A stretch of 64,000 nt of DNA, taken from positions 1 to 64,000 of the forward strand of contig CAYHXN010000001.1 in the NCBI GenBank assembly GCA_964360605.1. Reading direction: 5' to 3'. The stretch is from CAYHXN01 sp964360605. Lineage in GTDB: Bacteria; Patescibacteriota; Minisyncoccia; UBA6257; WO2-44-18. The position numbers and the translations under genes are program-made. Shown here one piece after another: positions 1 through 7,729 of the stretch. The notes under the pieces are model-generated. The model was not told the origin of the DNA and did no database searches. It saw only the letters and a list, made by a program, of their open reading frames with translations. Positions within the stretch are counted from its first letter, which is position 1, and each line of letters begins with the position of its first letter.

Positions 1-98
1 CCGCATAAATAAAGTTTTTCCAGTCCTACTGCGTCAGCAGTCCTAAAAATAGAACCGACATTGTGTAAACTCCTGATGTTATGAAGAATGACTATCAT
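1..98 (-). CDS. TrmH/SpoU-family RNA 2'-O-methyltransferase, N-terminal part (cut by window edge)
   Basis: Only the first ~32 codons are in the window; the gene runs off the left edge. The translation begins MIVILHNIRSLHNVGS and continues with IFRTADAVG and KLYLCG. This matches the conserved N-terminal motif 1 of SpoU/TrmH methyltransferases (N-x-G-x-I-x-R-T/N-A-x-x-x-G), whose asparagine and arginine take part in tRNA or rRNA ribose methylation. The SPOUT knot and SAM site lie outside the window. The ATG at 98 was chosen because it directly precedes the motif and has a TATAAT box 11 nt upstream. Which RNA it modifies cannot be told from this part. Confidence 0.8.
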   Translation of the reverse strand, partial: MIVILHNIRSLHNVGSIFRTADAVGLEKLYLC

Positions 99-109
99 AC
101 TTGTTTAAC

Positions 110-115
110 ATTATA
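110..115 (-). promoter_or_regulatory. -10 box for the TrmH-like gene
   Basis: A perfect TATAAT on the minus strand lies 11 nt before the ATG at 98 and just downstream of the terminator at 123-144. Initiation about 7 nt downstream would leave a leader of only a few nucleotides. No Shine-Dalgarno sequence is visible. Confidence 0.5.
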
Positions 116-122
116 AAACAAA

Positions 123-144
123 AAGGCGCTCCTTAAAGCGCCTT
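123..144 (-). terminator. Intrinsic terminator overlapping the stop of the 133-363 gene
   Basis: An 8-bp perfect stem (AAGGCGCT / AGCGCCTT) with a 6-nt loop is followed on the minus strand by TTTTTGTTTT. The stop codon TAA of the upstream small gene lies in the loop, so the coding end and the terminator overlap. Confidence 0.75.
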
Positions 145-363
145 GGGTAAATCAAGAAAAACAACGTTCACTGTAAACCCCAAAAAACGTTTAGGTAAGT
201 TTGGATCCGGGCTTCCGTTTAAAAAACGAACTTCTAGTGCATATTTGCTATTTTTAGAGCTCAAACCGCAGCCGTTAAAACCTTTTAGGTTTTCTAAATT
301 GTATTTTTTAATAAATTTTTTCTTGGCAGTCCTTGCTTTTTCTAAACTCATCGCAATTTCCAA
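133..363 (-). CDS. Small hypothetical protein (76 aa)
   Basis: A small protein of unknown function. It has a basic N-terminal helix (SLEKARTAKKKF), then a GCGLS...YALEVRF...LPKRFLGFTVNV pattern. That resembles the short beta module (Gly-rich start, 'LPxxxxGxxV') often seen at the front of trypsin-like protease homologues. The resemblance is by eye and weak, and no catalytic residues are present. It starts with TTG at 363, with AAAGGGA 5 nt upstream; an internal ATG at 351 is an alternative. It ends in its own terminator, and the TrmH-like gene follows on the same strand. Confidence 0.55.
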   Translation of the reverse strand: MEIAMSLEKARTAKKKFIKKYNLENLKGFNGCGLSSKNSKYALEVRFLNGSPDPNLPKRFLGFTVNVVFLDLPKAL

Positions 364-464
364 AAGAATCCCTTTTATTTTATTATAATCCGGGAAAGAA
401 AGTCAAATTTGTAAATTTATTCTAACTTCTCTATTATGTAAACAGTTATTTCTGGAGAAAAACG

Positions 465-1055
465 ATGCTCGTCATTGGACTCGTCGGCGAAAAAGGCGGC
501 GGCAAAGGAACTTTCACGAAAATAGTGAAACAAGAACAGAGTTGTACGGCCGATCTTCGTTTTTCGGATATTTTATTTGAAACTTTAAAACTTTGGTCGC
601 TTCCGACCACTCGTGAAAATTTGCAAAAACTTTCTCCGGCCATGAATCAAACTTATGGAGAAGGAACGCTCACCCGGGCCGTAAAAGCGAGAACGGAAAA
701 TGCTCTTTGCGCCAAATGTGGAAAGCCGGCCGCGGTTGTTATTCTAGACGGTGTTCGCTGGCTGTCGGACGAGGAGCTAATACGAAGTTTTAATAACTGT
801 TTCCTTATTTATATCACTGCCGACTTAAGCTACCGATACCACCGCTCAAAAGATCGGGGCGATAAATCCGGTGAGAACACCGCCACTCTGGAACAATTCA
901 TGGAGCAAGAGCGCGCGAAAACAGAGCTATGGATATCTCAAATTAGCTCCAGAGCCGATTTTAAAATCGTTAACAACGGAACACTGGAAGAATTCACCGC
1001 TGAAGTCCAAAAAATTTTGGCGCAAATCCTAAAAGAAAAAAACCCGCACCAATAG
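465..1055 (+). CDS. P-loop NTPase, dephospho-CoA-kinase/nucleotide-kinase-like
   Basis: A 196-aa soluble protein with a Walker A motif at residues 8-16 (GEKGGGKGT) and a likely Walker B strand at 91-96 (VVILDG). An arginine-rich lid-like stretch (YRYHRSKDRGDKSG, about 123-136) would close over ATP. The fold is that of small-molecule kinases such as dephospho-CoA kinase or dNMP kinase; the substrate is not evident. A CAKC pair at 82-85 could hold zinc, which is unusual for this fold. The start is supported by GGAG 7 nt upstream of the ATG. It is the only plus-strand gene in this part and is followed at once by a terminator. Confidence 0.8.
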   Translation: MLVIGLVGEKGGGKGTFTKIVKQEQSCTADLRFSDILFETLKLWSLPTTRENLQKLSPAMNQTYGEGTLTRAVKARTENALCAKCGKPAAVVILDGVRWLSDEELIRSFNNCFLIYITADLSYRYHRSKDRGDKSGENTATLEQFMEQERAKTELWISQISSRADFKIVNNGTLEEFTAEVQKILAQILKEKNPHQ

Positions 1056-1059
1056 CGGG
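1043..1059. terminator. Bidirectional intrinsic terminator
   Basis: A CCCGC / GCGGG stem spans the stop codon of the plus-strand kinase-like gene. It is flanked by an A-run on the left and a T-run on the right, so it can end transcription of both the plus gene and the convergent minus gene ending at 1067. Confidence 0.7.
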
Positions 1060-1066
1060 ATTTTTG

Positions 1067-1732
1067 TTATTTAAAAATTACAGGATAGGCATTTCGAATT
1101 TTTTCGTAAACTGCCGAATCAATAAACTTATATTTCAACAAAAGATTCAGTTTCTGCTTGCATCCCTCTTTATCCAAGTAAGAAGCATTTTTAAAAATTA
1201 ATAGAAAAATATTAAGGTCCCAAAATCCGTATAATCCGGTAGAAGCCAGATAACAATGCTGAACCCAATAAGCAATGTCCTCTTCATACTCTTCTTCAGC
1301 GTCATTGGGGAATATTTTAGCTCCATTAATACTTTTCCACTCGCTGCTAAAACCCGACCAAATTGCGTCTAAATAATAATGGTGAGCGTGGGCTCCTTCG
1401 TGCCAGATATTTGACGGTTTATAAAGAAGCGCGGAAGATTTAATTCTAATTTTTCTTAACCGGTTGCACTTTCCCCAATAGTCCTCCGAATCCGTTTCCT
1501 CAATAGTTATGCCTCTTATAGAAAATCTTACTTCCGGAGTAAGAAAGGCTAAATATCGGTGTATCTTTTCATAATGTTCCGGACTGGCATTGCAAATTCT
1601 TATTTCATCGTCTTCCAAAAATAGGGAAGCCGGGGTTATTGGCCAAAAAAAGAAAAAAATAGATGCCAAAACCAACAGTAAGAACAAAATGAAAGTCCTT
1701 CCACTGATGCTGATTTTTTTCACAAAGAACAA
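1067..1732 (-). CDS. Membrane-anchored putative zinc metallopeptidase (HEGAH)
   Basis: A 221-aa protein with one N-terminal transmembrane segment (about residues 13-33) preceded by lysines and followed by an extracytoplasmic domain. The domain has HEGAHAHHYY at 111-120, an HExxH-like zinc site, followed about 35 residues later by an acidic EEEYEEDIAYW stretch that could supply the third ligand as in gluzincins. The strict HExxH is kept (H-E-G-A-H). I recognise no named family. It is probably an exported protease or a binding relative. It is the last gene of the run that includes the lamin-tail protein, 50 bp upstream. Confidence 0.6.
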   Translation of the reverse strand: MFFVKKISISGRTFILFLLLVLASIFFFFWPITPASLFLEDDEIRICNASPEHYEKIHRYLAFLTPEVRFSIRGITIEETDSEDYWGKCNRLRKIRIKSSALLYKPSNIWHEGAHAHHYYLDAIWSGFSSEWKSINGAKIFPNDAEEEYEEDIAYWVQHCYLASTGLYGFWDLNIFLLIFKNASYLDKEGCKQKLNLLLKYKFIDSAVYEKIRNAYPVIFK

Positions 1733-1782
1733 CCCAAAAACTTATTTAAGAGTATAGTCGCTTCTTTCTTTAAAATCCAGTG

Positions 1783-3159
1783 CTATTCGGACGGGCTTTG
1801 GGTGTTCTGCGGTTCCGGACTTAAACGAACCTCCCAATCGCTGACAGAATCCGTATCACAGCCGTTCCCTGAAACACTAGCCGAAAAACACACGCCGTTG
1901 GTTGCTGGCTTTCGTTCCAAACTCATTCCGGCCGCAAAACCATTCCAATCAACAATATTGTAAGAAAACGCGTCCACGGACACTGGATTTTGGCCAGAAA
2001 CCGCTACCGTCCCATTCACTAAGTAAATTGTGGCGGAAGTATTATTTAAACTGCCGCTAGCCCACACCATATCCGCGCGAGGATCGTTTCCTAACCAAAC
2101 AAGAAAAAATCCGTGTGGCGCTACCCCATCAGTGCTTTCAAAATTTTTCTTACTCGTACTGCCGCTACTAGATACGTGCTGAATGGACCATCCGGAAATA
2201 TCCAAAACTTGATCGGTTGGATTAAAAAGTTCAATAAATTCCTTGCCGCCGTCCGAACCCTCCGCGTCAAATAAAACTTCGCTGATGAGCAAATGACCAG
2301 CAATGCCGCTGGATGATGGTTGTGGCGGTGGTGAAGATGGCGCTGTTGATGTTGGTATTTCTGATGGTACTGGCGCTTCTATGGTAACTGGCACAGAATT
2401 TTCCGCTTTCGGAGTGCCAGCGTAAGCGCTAGAGGTGTACCAAGAAAGATCGTTGGCGCGCTCCATTGTCCGTTTAGGTTCAACTGTTCCCGCGGTCCAA
2501 TCAGGATTAGCGCGCGCTTCGTCGGCGAGTTCGCATTTTGGCGCGAATAAAAATAAAGCGTCATCGCCGTTAACGATAGATCCAACATAAATCAAATCAG
2601 CAGGAATATTGGGCACTGCGTCATCGTGCGACCTCTCTAAAATATAAAATCCACCGGGAGGAATCTTTCCGGTTAGACGAACTTGTATCTGGTTCTTCTG
2701 GTCAAGTAATTGCCAGCCAGAAAGATTAACCGTGACACCGGAGATATTTTTAAGCTCAAGCCACTCGTCTTGGGTACGAACAGCCGAACCCATCCACGCG
2801 ATTTCATTTAAAACAACCTGATTACGCGAGGGTGTTTGCGATATGGAAAAATCACAAAATGGTGGAATCGGGATAATGGGAGGCAATGGCGGTTCATGAG
2901 AATTATTCGGCGAAAGCACGGCAACGGCGGACGCGGTTTCTAAAGAATTTTTCGCTGAACTAGCTTCCTGCTTCGGCTCTAGAGAGTCGTTATTCGGTAT
3001 CTTGCCGACTATTTTTGGATCCCCGTTAAGCGGCACCGTGGCAATTAGAGTAACGTTGTCATTTAAACCAAGAATGTGATCTTTGAATAAAAAACCGCCA
3101 AGAATTAGAAAAACTGTCGCTCCCGCGACAATCGCGGTCTTGAAAAAAGAAATGGGCAT
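1783..3159 (-). CDS. Surface protein with two lamin-tail (LTD) domains
   Basis: A 458-aa protein with one N-terminal transmembrane/signal segment (about 6-26) and a long Ser/Pro/Asn-rich linker (35-110). A first lamin-tail beta-sandwich follows at ~114-225 (VLNEIAWMGS...DEWLELKN...LSGWQL), then a Pro/Ser/Thr linker (255-285) and a second lamin-tail domain at ~289-400 (LLISEVLFDA...EFIELFNP...ISGWSI). Bacterial LTD proteins are exported or surface-attached and often bind or carry other modules; no enzymatic motif is seen. The linkers are typical of exposed cell-surface proteins. It lies 23 bp downstream of trxB on the same strand. Confidence 0.85.
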   Translation of the reverse strand: MPISFFKTAIVAGATVFLILGGFLFKDHILGLNDNVTLIATVPLNGDPKIVGKIPNNDSLEPKQEASSAKNSLETASAVAVLSPNNSHEPPLPPIIPIPPFCDFSISQTPSRNQVVLNEIAWMGSAVRTQDEWLELKNISGVTVNLSGWQLLDQKNQIQVRLTGKIPPGGFYILERSHDDAVPNIPADLIYVGSIVNGDDALFLFAPKCELADEARANPDWTAGTVEPKRTMERANDLSWYTSSAYAGTPKAENSVPVTIEAPVPSEIPTSTAPSSPPPQPSSSGIAGHLLISEVLFDAEGSDGGKEFIELFNPTDQVLDISGWSIQHVSSSGSTSKKNFESTDGVAPHGFFLVWLGNDPRADMVWASGSLNNTSATIYLVNGTVAVSGQNPVSVDAFSYNIVDWNGFAAGMSLERKPATNGVCFSASVSGNGCDTDSVSDWEVRLSPEPQNTQSPSE

Positions 3160-3182
3160 AAGAATATGCCTATTGTATCAAC

Positions 3183-4103
3183 CTAGCGTCCAGAGTTCAA
3201 ATAATCGTAAATATTTAAAACCGCCTTTACCGCGTCTCCGGCAGAAATATTGTTTTGCTTATATAAAACATCCGTGGCGTCTCCTGCCGCCCAAATTCCT
3301 TTCTGGGAAGTTTGCTGAGTCTTGTGGTCTATAATAATTTCTCCGGACTTATTCAAATCAACTAAACCACTGAGAAATTCCGTGTTCGGAATAGCCCCGA
3401 TTTCAACAAAAACACCTTCAAGTTTTATTTCTTTTACTCCACCGCCAGACAGGTCCTCGTATTTTAAGCCGCTAACAAATTTATCGCCTAAAATTTCCAA
3501 AGTCTTAGCCTTAAAAATTATTTTTACTTTGGGACTGGTTTTAATCTTATCCTGTGTAACTAAATCGCCTTTTAATTTATCGCTGGTTGAGAAAATATAA
3601 ATTTCGGCCGCGTATGGCAATAAGTCTACCGCAGCTTCCAAACCGGCATTGCCGCCACCGATAACCGCGACAGCTTTATCTTTAAAAATTGGGGCGTCGC
3701 AAGTAGAACAATAAACTACCCCTTTGCCGTCTAATTTTGCTTCTCCGGGGATACCTAACCTTTTACGATGACTGCCGGTAGTCACTAAGATATTTTTGGT
3801 TTCCAAAACTTTCCCTGATTTTAAATAAATAGTAAAACCACTCTTGGTTTTTTCTGTTTTTTCAGCTAAGTCGGGATTGATTACTTCAATATCTCCCTGT
3901 GCCCGCAAATGCCCTTCCAGCATCTTAGCAAAATCAAAACCGGAAACCGATCTGGTCCCTATCCAGTTTTGAATGTCCGCGGACACGAAAGATTGGCCGC
4001 CGAAACCGTCGGTTACCAAAGTAACGTTAATTTTTTTTCTGGCGGCATAAACGCCAGCGGCAACACCAGCTGGCCCCCCACCGATTATTACTAAATCGTA
4101 CAT
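3183..4103 (-). CDS. trxB: Thioredoxin reductase (FAD/NADPH)
   Basis: A 306-aa, full-length low-molecular-weight thioredoxin reductase. It has an FAD-binding GGGPAG at residues 8-13, a redox-active CSTC at 132-135, an NADPH-binding GGGNAG at 149-154 and the C-terminal FAD motif GIWAAGDATD. It moves electrons from NADPH through FAD and the cysteine pair to a thioredoxin or glutaredoxin-like protein in the cytoplasm. The glutaredoxin gene lies 4 bp upstream and is the likely partner. The GFGGQ near residue 34 is also found in AhpF-type reductases, but no N-terminal thioredoxin-fold extension is present. Confidence 0.95.
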   Translation of the reverse strand: MYDLVIIGGGPAGVAAGVYAARKKINVTLVTDGFGGQSFVSADIQNWIGTRSVSGFDFAKMLEGHLRAQGDIEVINPDLAEKTEKTKSGFTIYLKSGKVLETKNILVTTGSHRKRLGIPGEAKLDGKGVVYCSTCDAPIFKDKAVAVIGGGNAGLEAAVDLLPYAAEIYIFSTSDKLKGDLVTQDKIKTSPKVKIIFKAKTLEILGDKFVSGLKYEDLSGGGVKEIKLEGVFVEIGAIPNTEFLSGLVDLNKSGEIIIDHKTQQTSQKGIWAAGDATDVLYKQNNISAGDAVKAVLNIYDYLNSGR

Positions 4104-4107
4104 AAAT

Positions 4108-4344
4108 TTATTTTAACCCCAGCGCTTCTTTGAGTAATTGTTCGTTGTAACCTACAAAAATTTCCCCATTAATGTCAATAACCGGAACACCTAACTGCCC
4201 GGACTTTTCCACCATTTCTTCGCGCGCTTTTTCGTCATCGGCGACATCGGCTTCCTGATATTGAATGTTGTTTTTTTTAAACAATTCCTTTGTCATCTTG
4301 CAGTAGACGCAAGTTGGGGTTGTGTAAATTTTTATGTTCTTCAT
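4108..4344 (-). CDS. Glutaredoxin-like protein
   Basis: A 78-aa glutaredoxin/NrdH-type protein with CVYC at residues 12-15, a cis-proline loop (GVPVI) and the C-terminal GY-x-E-x-L pattern. It is probably the substrate of the thioredoxin reductase encoded 4 bp downstream. Together they would keep thiols or ribonucleotide reductase reduced. I chose the ATG at 4344 over the one at 4359 because TATAAT at 4351-4356 sits exactly 6 nt before it. The upstream ATGTATAAT then forms part of the promoter rather than coding sequence. Confidence 0.9.
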   Translation of the reverse strand: MKNIKIYTTPTCVYCKMTKELFKKNNIQYQEADVADDEKAREEMVEKSGQLGVPVIDINGEIFVGYNEQLLKEALGLK

Positions 4345-4350
4345 TTTTAA

Positions 4351-4356
4351 ATTATA
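4351..4356 (-). promoter_or_regulatory. -10 box directly before the glutaredoxin start
   Basis: A perfect TATAAT ends 6 nt before the ATG at 4344. A TTGTTT stretch 17 bp further upstream could be the -35. There is no Shine-Dalgarno sequence, which fits a leaderless message. Confidence 0.6.
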
Positions 4357-4380
4357 CATGTTTTTAGAACTCTAAACAAA

Positions 4381-4408
4381 AACCGCCCCGATGAATATCG
4401 GGACGGTT
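4381..4408. terminator. Terminator between the zinc-ribbon gene and glutaredoxin
   Basis: AACCG-C-CCCGAT pairs with ATCGGG-A-CGGTT (one internal mismatch). It is flanked by A-runs on one side and T-runs on the other. It would end the minus-strand zinc-ribbon transcript and separates it from the glutaredoxin promoter. Confidence 0.75.
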
Positions 4409-4433
4409 TTTGTTTTACCAAGTAAAACTTGGC

Positions 4434-4616
4434 TTAGTTTCGGAAATCTCTCCGAGGGCGGCTACCCATCCGATCGCGATGGCAATTGCGGCAAAGCAAT
4501 TGATCCAATCGAGCTGGGTCCGGTTCAAACGGCAATTCCGTTATCGGTCCCTGGCACCCTTTGCAGGTCCAGTTGCCCTGGTACATTTTCCGAGGTCCTT
4601 GATTATTAAATTCCAT
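4434..4616 (-). CDS. Small CxxC-x20-CxxC zinc-ribbon protein
   Basis: A 60-aa protein with two cysteine pairs (CKGC at 18-21 and CRNC at 42-45), 20 residues apart, and the intervening TELPFEPD. It resembles the small zinc-ribbon proteins of the CxxC-x17-CxxC type that are widespread in CPR genomes; their function is unknown and nucleic-acid binding is the usual guess. The basic C-terminus (RDRMGSRPRRDFR) fits that. A GAGG sits 5 nt before the ATG. It is a single-gene unit with its own terminator. The gene is one of the better pointers to the organism group. Confidence 0.8.
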   Translation of the reverse strand: MEFNNQGPRKMYQGNWTCKGCQGPITELPFEPDPARLDQLLCRNCHRDRMGSRPRRDFRN

Positions 4617-4717
4617 TTTGCCTCAAAAATTTTTTGACCTTTATCGTTAGTGGTCTTGAAGCAAAACGAAAAACTTAACTGCTTTGCTCAATTAGACTAA
4701 ACGTGATTACTATTTTA

Positions 4718-5416
4718 TTACTTCTGTAATTCCTTGTCAATAGCCGCTTTGAAGACCCTGAAAGACTGGGCTCCGCTAAACAACTTACCATTAACAAAGG
4801 TAGCTGGGGTGCCGTTTACTCCCAAGACTATCCCGTCATCATAGTCCTTATTAATTTCTTGCTGATATTTACTGGTATCCAGACAAGAATCAAATTGTTT
4901 CTGATTCAAGCTAAGCTGACCCGCCAAGGATTTCAGGAAATTAGCCGAAAGATTGCCGTTATTCTCACGCCCATCTAAAATTTCGGTTTGGAAAAGCTTG
5001 TCATGATACTCCCAGAACTTTCCCTGATCGGCGGCGCATTGAGAAGCGATTGCCGCCATAAAAGATTCTGGCCCAAGAAAAGCAAAGTCGCGATAAATTA
5101 ATTTAACCTTACCGGTTTTGACGTATTGGTCTTTTAAAGACGGCTCTACCTCGCTAAAGAACCGGCCGCAGAACGGACATTGATAATCTCCAAACTCAAC
5201 AATTGTCACCGGCGCGTTCGGATCGCCTAAAATTATATCGTCATCAATCAACGCCGCCGAATCATCAGATTTAATTTGATCCTTTAAATTAGCTGAATTA
5301 GGCAAATTTCCGGTGCCACCGCGATAAATCAAAGCTCCGCCAATAATAATGGCGGCCACAAAAATGCTTAGAGGCAATAAATTACTTTTCGGAGAACTGC
5401 TTTGATTTCCCTCCAT
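4718..5416 (-). CDS. Membrane-anchored DsbA-family thiol oxidoreductase
   Basis: A 232-aa protein with a short cytoplasmic N-terminus, one transmembrane segment (about 13-31) and an external thioredoxin-fold domain. The CPFC active site is at 80-83 (EFGDYQCPFC), and a cis-proline loop (GVNGTPATFVNG) lies near the C-terminus. It belongs to the DsbA/'thioredoxin_4' family, which makes or shuffles disulfides in exported proteins. I chose the ATG at 5416: the upstream alternative at 5494 would run through the divergent promoter and the neighbouring gene. It faces away from the phosphosugar transferase gene across a 22-bp gap. Confidence 0.9.
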   Translation of the reverse strand: MEGNQSSSPKSNLLPLSIFVAAIIIGGALIYRGGTGNLPNSANLKDQIKSDDSAALIDDDIILGDPNAPVTIVEFGDYQCPFCGRFFSEVEPSLKDQYVKTGKVKLIYRDFAFLGPESFMAAIASQCAADQGKFWEYHDKLFQTEILDGRENNGNLSANFLKSLAGQLSLNQKQFDSCLDTSKYQQEINKDYDDGIVLGVNGTPATFVNGKLFSGAQSFRVFKAAIDKELQK

Positions 5417-5436
5417 ATTACTTATAATATAGAGGG
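5409..5436. promoter_or_regulatory. Palindromic divergent promoter
   Basis: CCCTC-C-ATATTA-CTTA-TAATAT-A-GAGGG is a near-perfect 28-bp dyad. Its arms hold a -10 box for each direction: TATAAT at 5423-5428 for the plus gene and TATTAT at 5424-5429 for the minus gene. The minus ATG is inside the left arm. The right arm carries GAGGG only 2 nt from the plus ATG, too close for a standard ribosome site. Confidence 0.5.
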
Positions 5437-5438
5437 TA

Positions 5439-6773
5439 ATGGAATTTTTAGTCAAGCTTAAACAGTGGATTCTACTTGCTGGCGACATCGGCATTTTTTA
5501 TCTGTCTTTGATTATCGCGCTCTTTCTTCGTTATGGTAATTTCTCAAATGACGCCTGGGGACTTCATTTTTTACCGTTCACTCTGGTATTAGTAGTTTGG
5601 ATTTTGATCTTTTACATCGCCGGCCTATATGAACCTCGCCAGCTCAATAATTCGCCCGACTTTTTTAAAAATTTTCTTTCTGTTCTTTTTTTAGCAGCTG
5701 GTTTAGCGGTCGCCATTTTTTATCTTGCTCCGGGCTTAGGCATTACGCCCAGAACTAACCTGTTCTTATTTTTGATATTTTTTAGTTTGGCTTTCTATCT
5801 TTGGAGGTTCACTTACAACAACGTTCTTACCACTGGCCGGCCTGCCAATAAAATACTTTTAATTGGCTATAACCGGACGGCGGAAGAACTATCGGAAAAA
5901 CTTTCTAATACCCCACAATTGGGTTATGAAATAAAGTTTTGGATGAAAGAGGGTTTGCAAGACAAAGAATTTGAACATCTTTCCCAGATTATCCTAACCA
6001 ACGGCATAAATCTGATTGTGATTCCGGCTCACATCAAAAAGAGTTCGGAAGCCGCCCGCAGTATTTACAAAAATTTGTTATTAGGAATTGAAGTAATAGA
6101 TCTCGCGGAACTCTACGAAAAGGTTTTTCTTAAAGTTCCGTTGGCAGAATTGGAAGAAGTTTGGTTCTTAGAAAACTTGGCTAAAAGCCACAAAGTTTAT
6201 GAATTTTTTAAAAGACCGGTGGAATTGATTGGTTCTGTTGTTTTAAGTATTCTATTTTTACCATTCATGGCTTTAATCAGCGTTCTCACAAGCCTTACTT
6301 CCAAGGGGCCGGTTATTTATAAACAGGACCGCATTGGCCAAGGCGGAAAAGCATTTACTATTTATAAGTTCCGAACAATGCTCCAAGACGCGGAAAAGAA
6401 CGGCCCGCAGTGGTCTGGTGGCCAAGATAAAAGACCTACGCCGTTTGGCAAGCTTTTGCGACGCACTCATCTTGATGAATTACCTCAATTGATAAATATT
6501 TTTCGGGGCGAATCTTCGCTTGTCGGTCCCAGGCCAGAAAGACCGGAGTTCGTAGAACAACTCAAAAAGGAAGTGCCATTTTATGATTTACGGCACCTAG
6601 TTCGGCCCGGAATCACTGGATGGGCGCAAATTAATTACCGTTACGGCGCTTCCATTGAAGATACTTACGAGAAAGTCCAATACGATTTATATTATCTCAA
6701 AAACCGTTCGTTGGTTTTAGATATAATTATTTTAATTAAAACTTTACGCTTGTTCTTTATTACTTTGCGCTAA
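5439..6773 (+). CDS. Polyprenyl-phosphate phosphosugar transferase (initiating, WbaP/CpsE type)
   Basis: A 444-aa protein with four to five N-terminal transmembrane segments (first ~120 residues), a CoA-binding-like central region and a C-terminal bacterial sugar-transferase domain (~255-444). Diagnostic stretches are IYKFRTML, the catalytic DE in THLDELPQL, SLVGPRPERPEF and PGITGWAQINYRYG. The enzyme transfers a sugar 1-phosphate from a nucleotide sugar to undecaprenyl phosphate at the inner membrane face, starting the surface-glycan repeat unit. It opens the glycan island. Its 3' end overlaps the convergent epimerase gene by 14 bp. Confidence 0.93.
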   Translation: MEFLVKLKQWILLAGDIGIFYLSLIIALFLRYGNFSNDAWGLHFLPFTLVLVVWILIFYIAGLYEPRQLNNSPDFFKNFLSVLFLAAGLAVAIFYLAPGLGITPRTNLFLFLIFFSLAFYLWRFTYNNVLTTGRPANKILLIGYNRTAEELSEKLSNTPQLGYEIKFWMKEGLQDKEFEHLSQIILTNGINLIVIPAHIKKSSEAARSIYKNLLLGIEVIDLAELYEKVFLKVPLAELEEVWFLENLAKSHKVYEFFKRPVELIGSVVLSILFLPFMALISVLTSLTSKGPVIYKQDRIGQGGKAFTIYKFRTMLQDAEKNGPQWSGGQDKRPTPFGKLLRRTHLDELPQLINIFRGESSLVGPRPERPEFVEQLKKEVPFYDLRHLVRPGITGWAQINYRYGASIEDTYEKVQYDLYYLKNRSLVLDIIILIKTLRLFFITLR

Positions 6774-7710
6774 ACAAACGCAAACCATCTTTCAGATCAA
6801 CATTTGGTTCCCAACCGATTAGTTCTTTGGCCTTCGTAATATCTGCTAGCGTCGCCCGAACTTCGCCTCGCCTTTCTGGGGCTAGAACACATTTTCCCGC
6901 TTTTAATAAATCTTCGGGCTTAGATTCTATCGGCATTCCCAAAATTATAGAAGCTACTTCCCAAATAGAGTAATTGGTTGCTGTACCGATATTAATGATT
7001 TCGCCATTACCAACCTTCAAAGATCGCATTGCTAAAAGATTAGCGCGGACTACATCATAGACATGAGTAAAATCGCGTTTTTGGTGACCATCAGGAACGA
7101 TGGATAAAGGTTTTCCTTGTTTAATAAAATCAGCGAATAAGCCGATAACGGTTGGGTAAGGCCCGTCGCTCGCATTATTTTGGCGAGGCCCGTAAACATT
7201 AAAATAACGCAAGCAAACAGTTTCCGCTCCGTCAGTCATTTTCCCCATATCTCGCATCAACATCTCCCCCATCCGCTTAGTGGAACCGTAAGGATGTAGT
7301 GCCTGGGAAGCCACCTTGTCTTCTTCTCGCAACGGCAGGTCCTCGCGAGGCCCATAAGCCGAAGAGGAGGCCGAATAGACTATACGACGAACTTTGTGCT
7401 TTTTCGCGGACGCGAGGATGTTCCGAGTTCCGATGGCATTAACGTCAAAATAAAGTTCGGGGTTTTCAAAAGACGGCTGGATCCTCGCCAACGCCGCGGT
7501 ATGAAAAACTCCGTCGGCTCCCTTGAAAAGCGGGTCTATTTTTTCTGAATCCCGAATATCCAGCTGATGGAAGTCCGCTTTTGGGTTTAAGTTCTCTTTC
7601 TTGCCGGTGTCCAGGTTATCAATAACCACCACTTGATGCCCTTCGGCAATTAACGCGTCCACGATATGAGAGCCGATGAATCCAGCTCCGCCGGTAACAA
7701 TGTATTTCAT
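6760..7710 (-). CDS. NAD-dependent sugar epimerase/dehydratase (UDP-glucose 4-epimerase-like)
   Basis: A 316-aa extended short-chain dehydrogenase. It has the NAD motif GGAGFIGSH near the N-terminus, catalytic SSSAYG and YGSTK (Tyr-xxx-Lys), the RYFNVYGPRQ substrate loop and the C-terminal signature of GalE/WbpP-type C4 epimerases. It most likely interconverts a UDP-hexose or UDP-HexNAc for the repeat unit; exact substrate unknown. The divergent promoter with the flippase is only ~20 bp. Confidence 0.88.
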   Translation of the reverse strand: MKYIVTGGAGFIGSHIVDALIAEGHQVVVIDNLDTGKKENLNPKADFHQLDIRDSEKIDPLFKGADGVFHTAALARIQPSFENPELYFDVNAIGTRNILASAKKHKVRRIVYSASSSAYGPREDLPLREEDKVASQALHPYGSTKRMGEMLMRDMGKMTDGAETVCLRYFNVYGPRQNNASDGPYPTVIGLFADFIKQGKPLSIVPDGHQKRDFTHVYDVVRANLLAMRSLKVGNGEIINIGTATNYSIWEVASIILGMPIESKPEDLLKAGKCVLAPERRGEVRATLADITKAKELIGWEPNVDLKDGLRLFSAK

Positions 7711-7717
7711 TTATTTG

Positions 7718-7723
7718 TATAAT
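7718..7723 (+). promoter_or_regulatory. -10 box directly before the flippase start
   Basis: TATAAT ends 6 nt before the ATG at 7730 (TTGTATAATATAGGAATG). The same stretch read on the other strand gives TATTAT 8 nt before the epimerase ATG at 7710, so one AT-rich block serves both directions. Confidence 0.55.
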
Positions 7724-7729
7724 ATAGGA

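Noticed and set aside
143..388. Plus-strand frame opposite the small 133-363 gene
   Set aside because: It lacks a ribosome site. The minus frame has SD-like AAAGGGA, a better composition and its own terminator.
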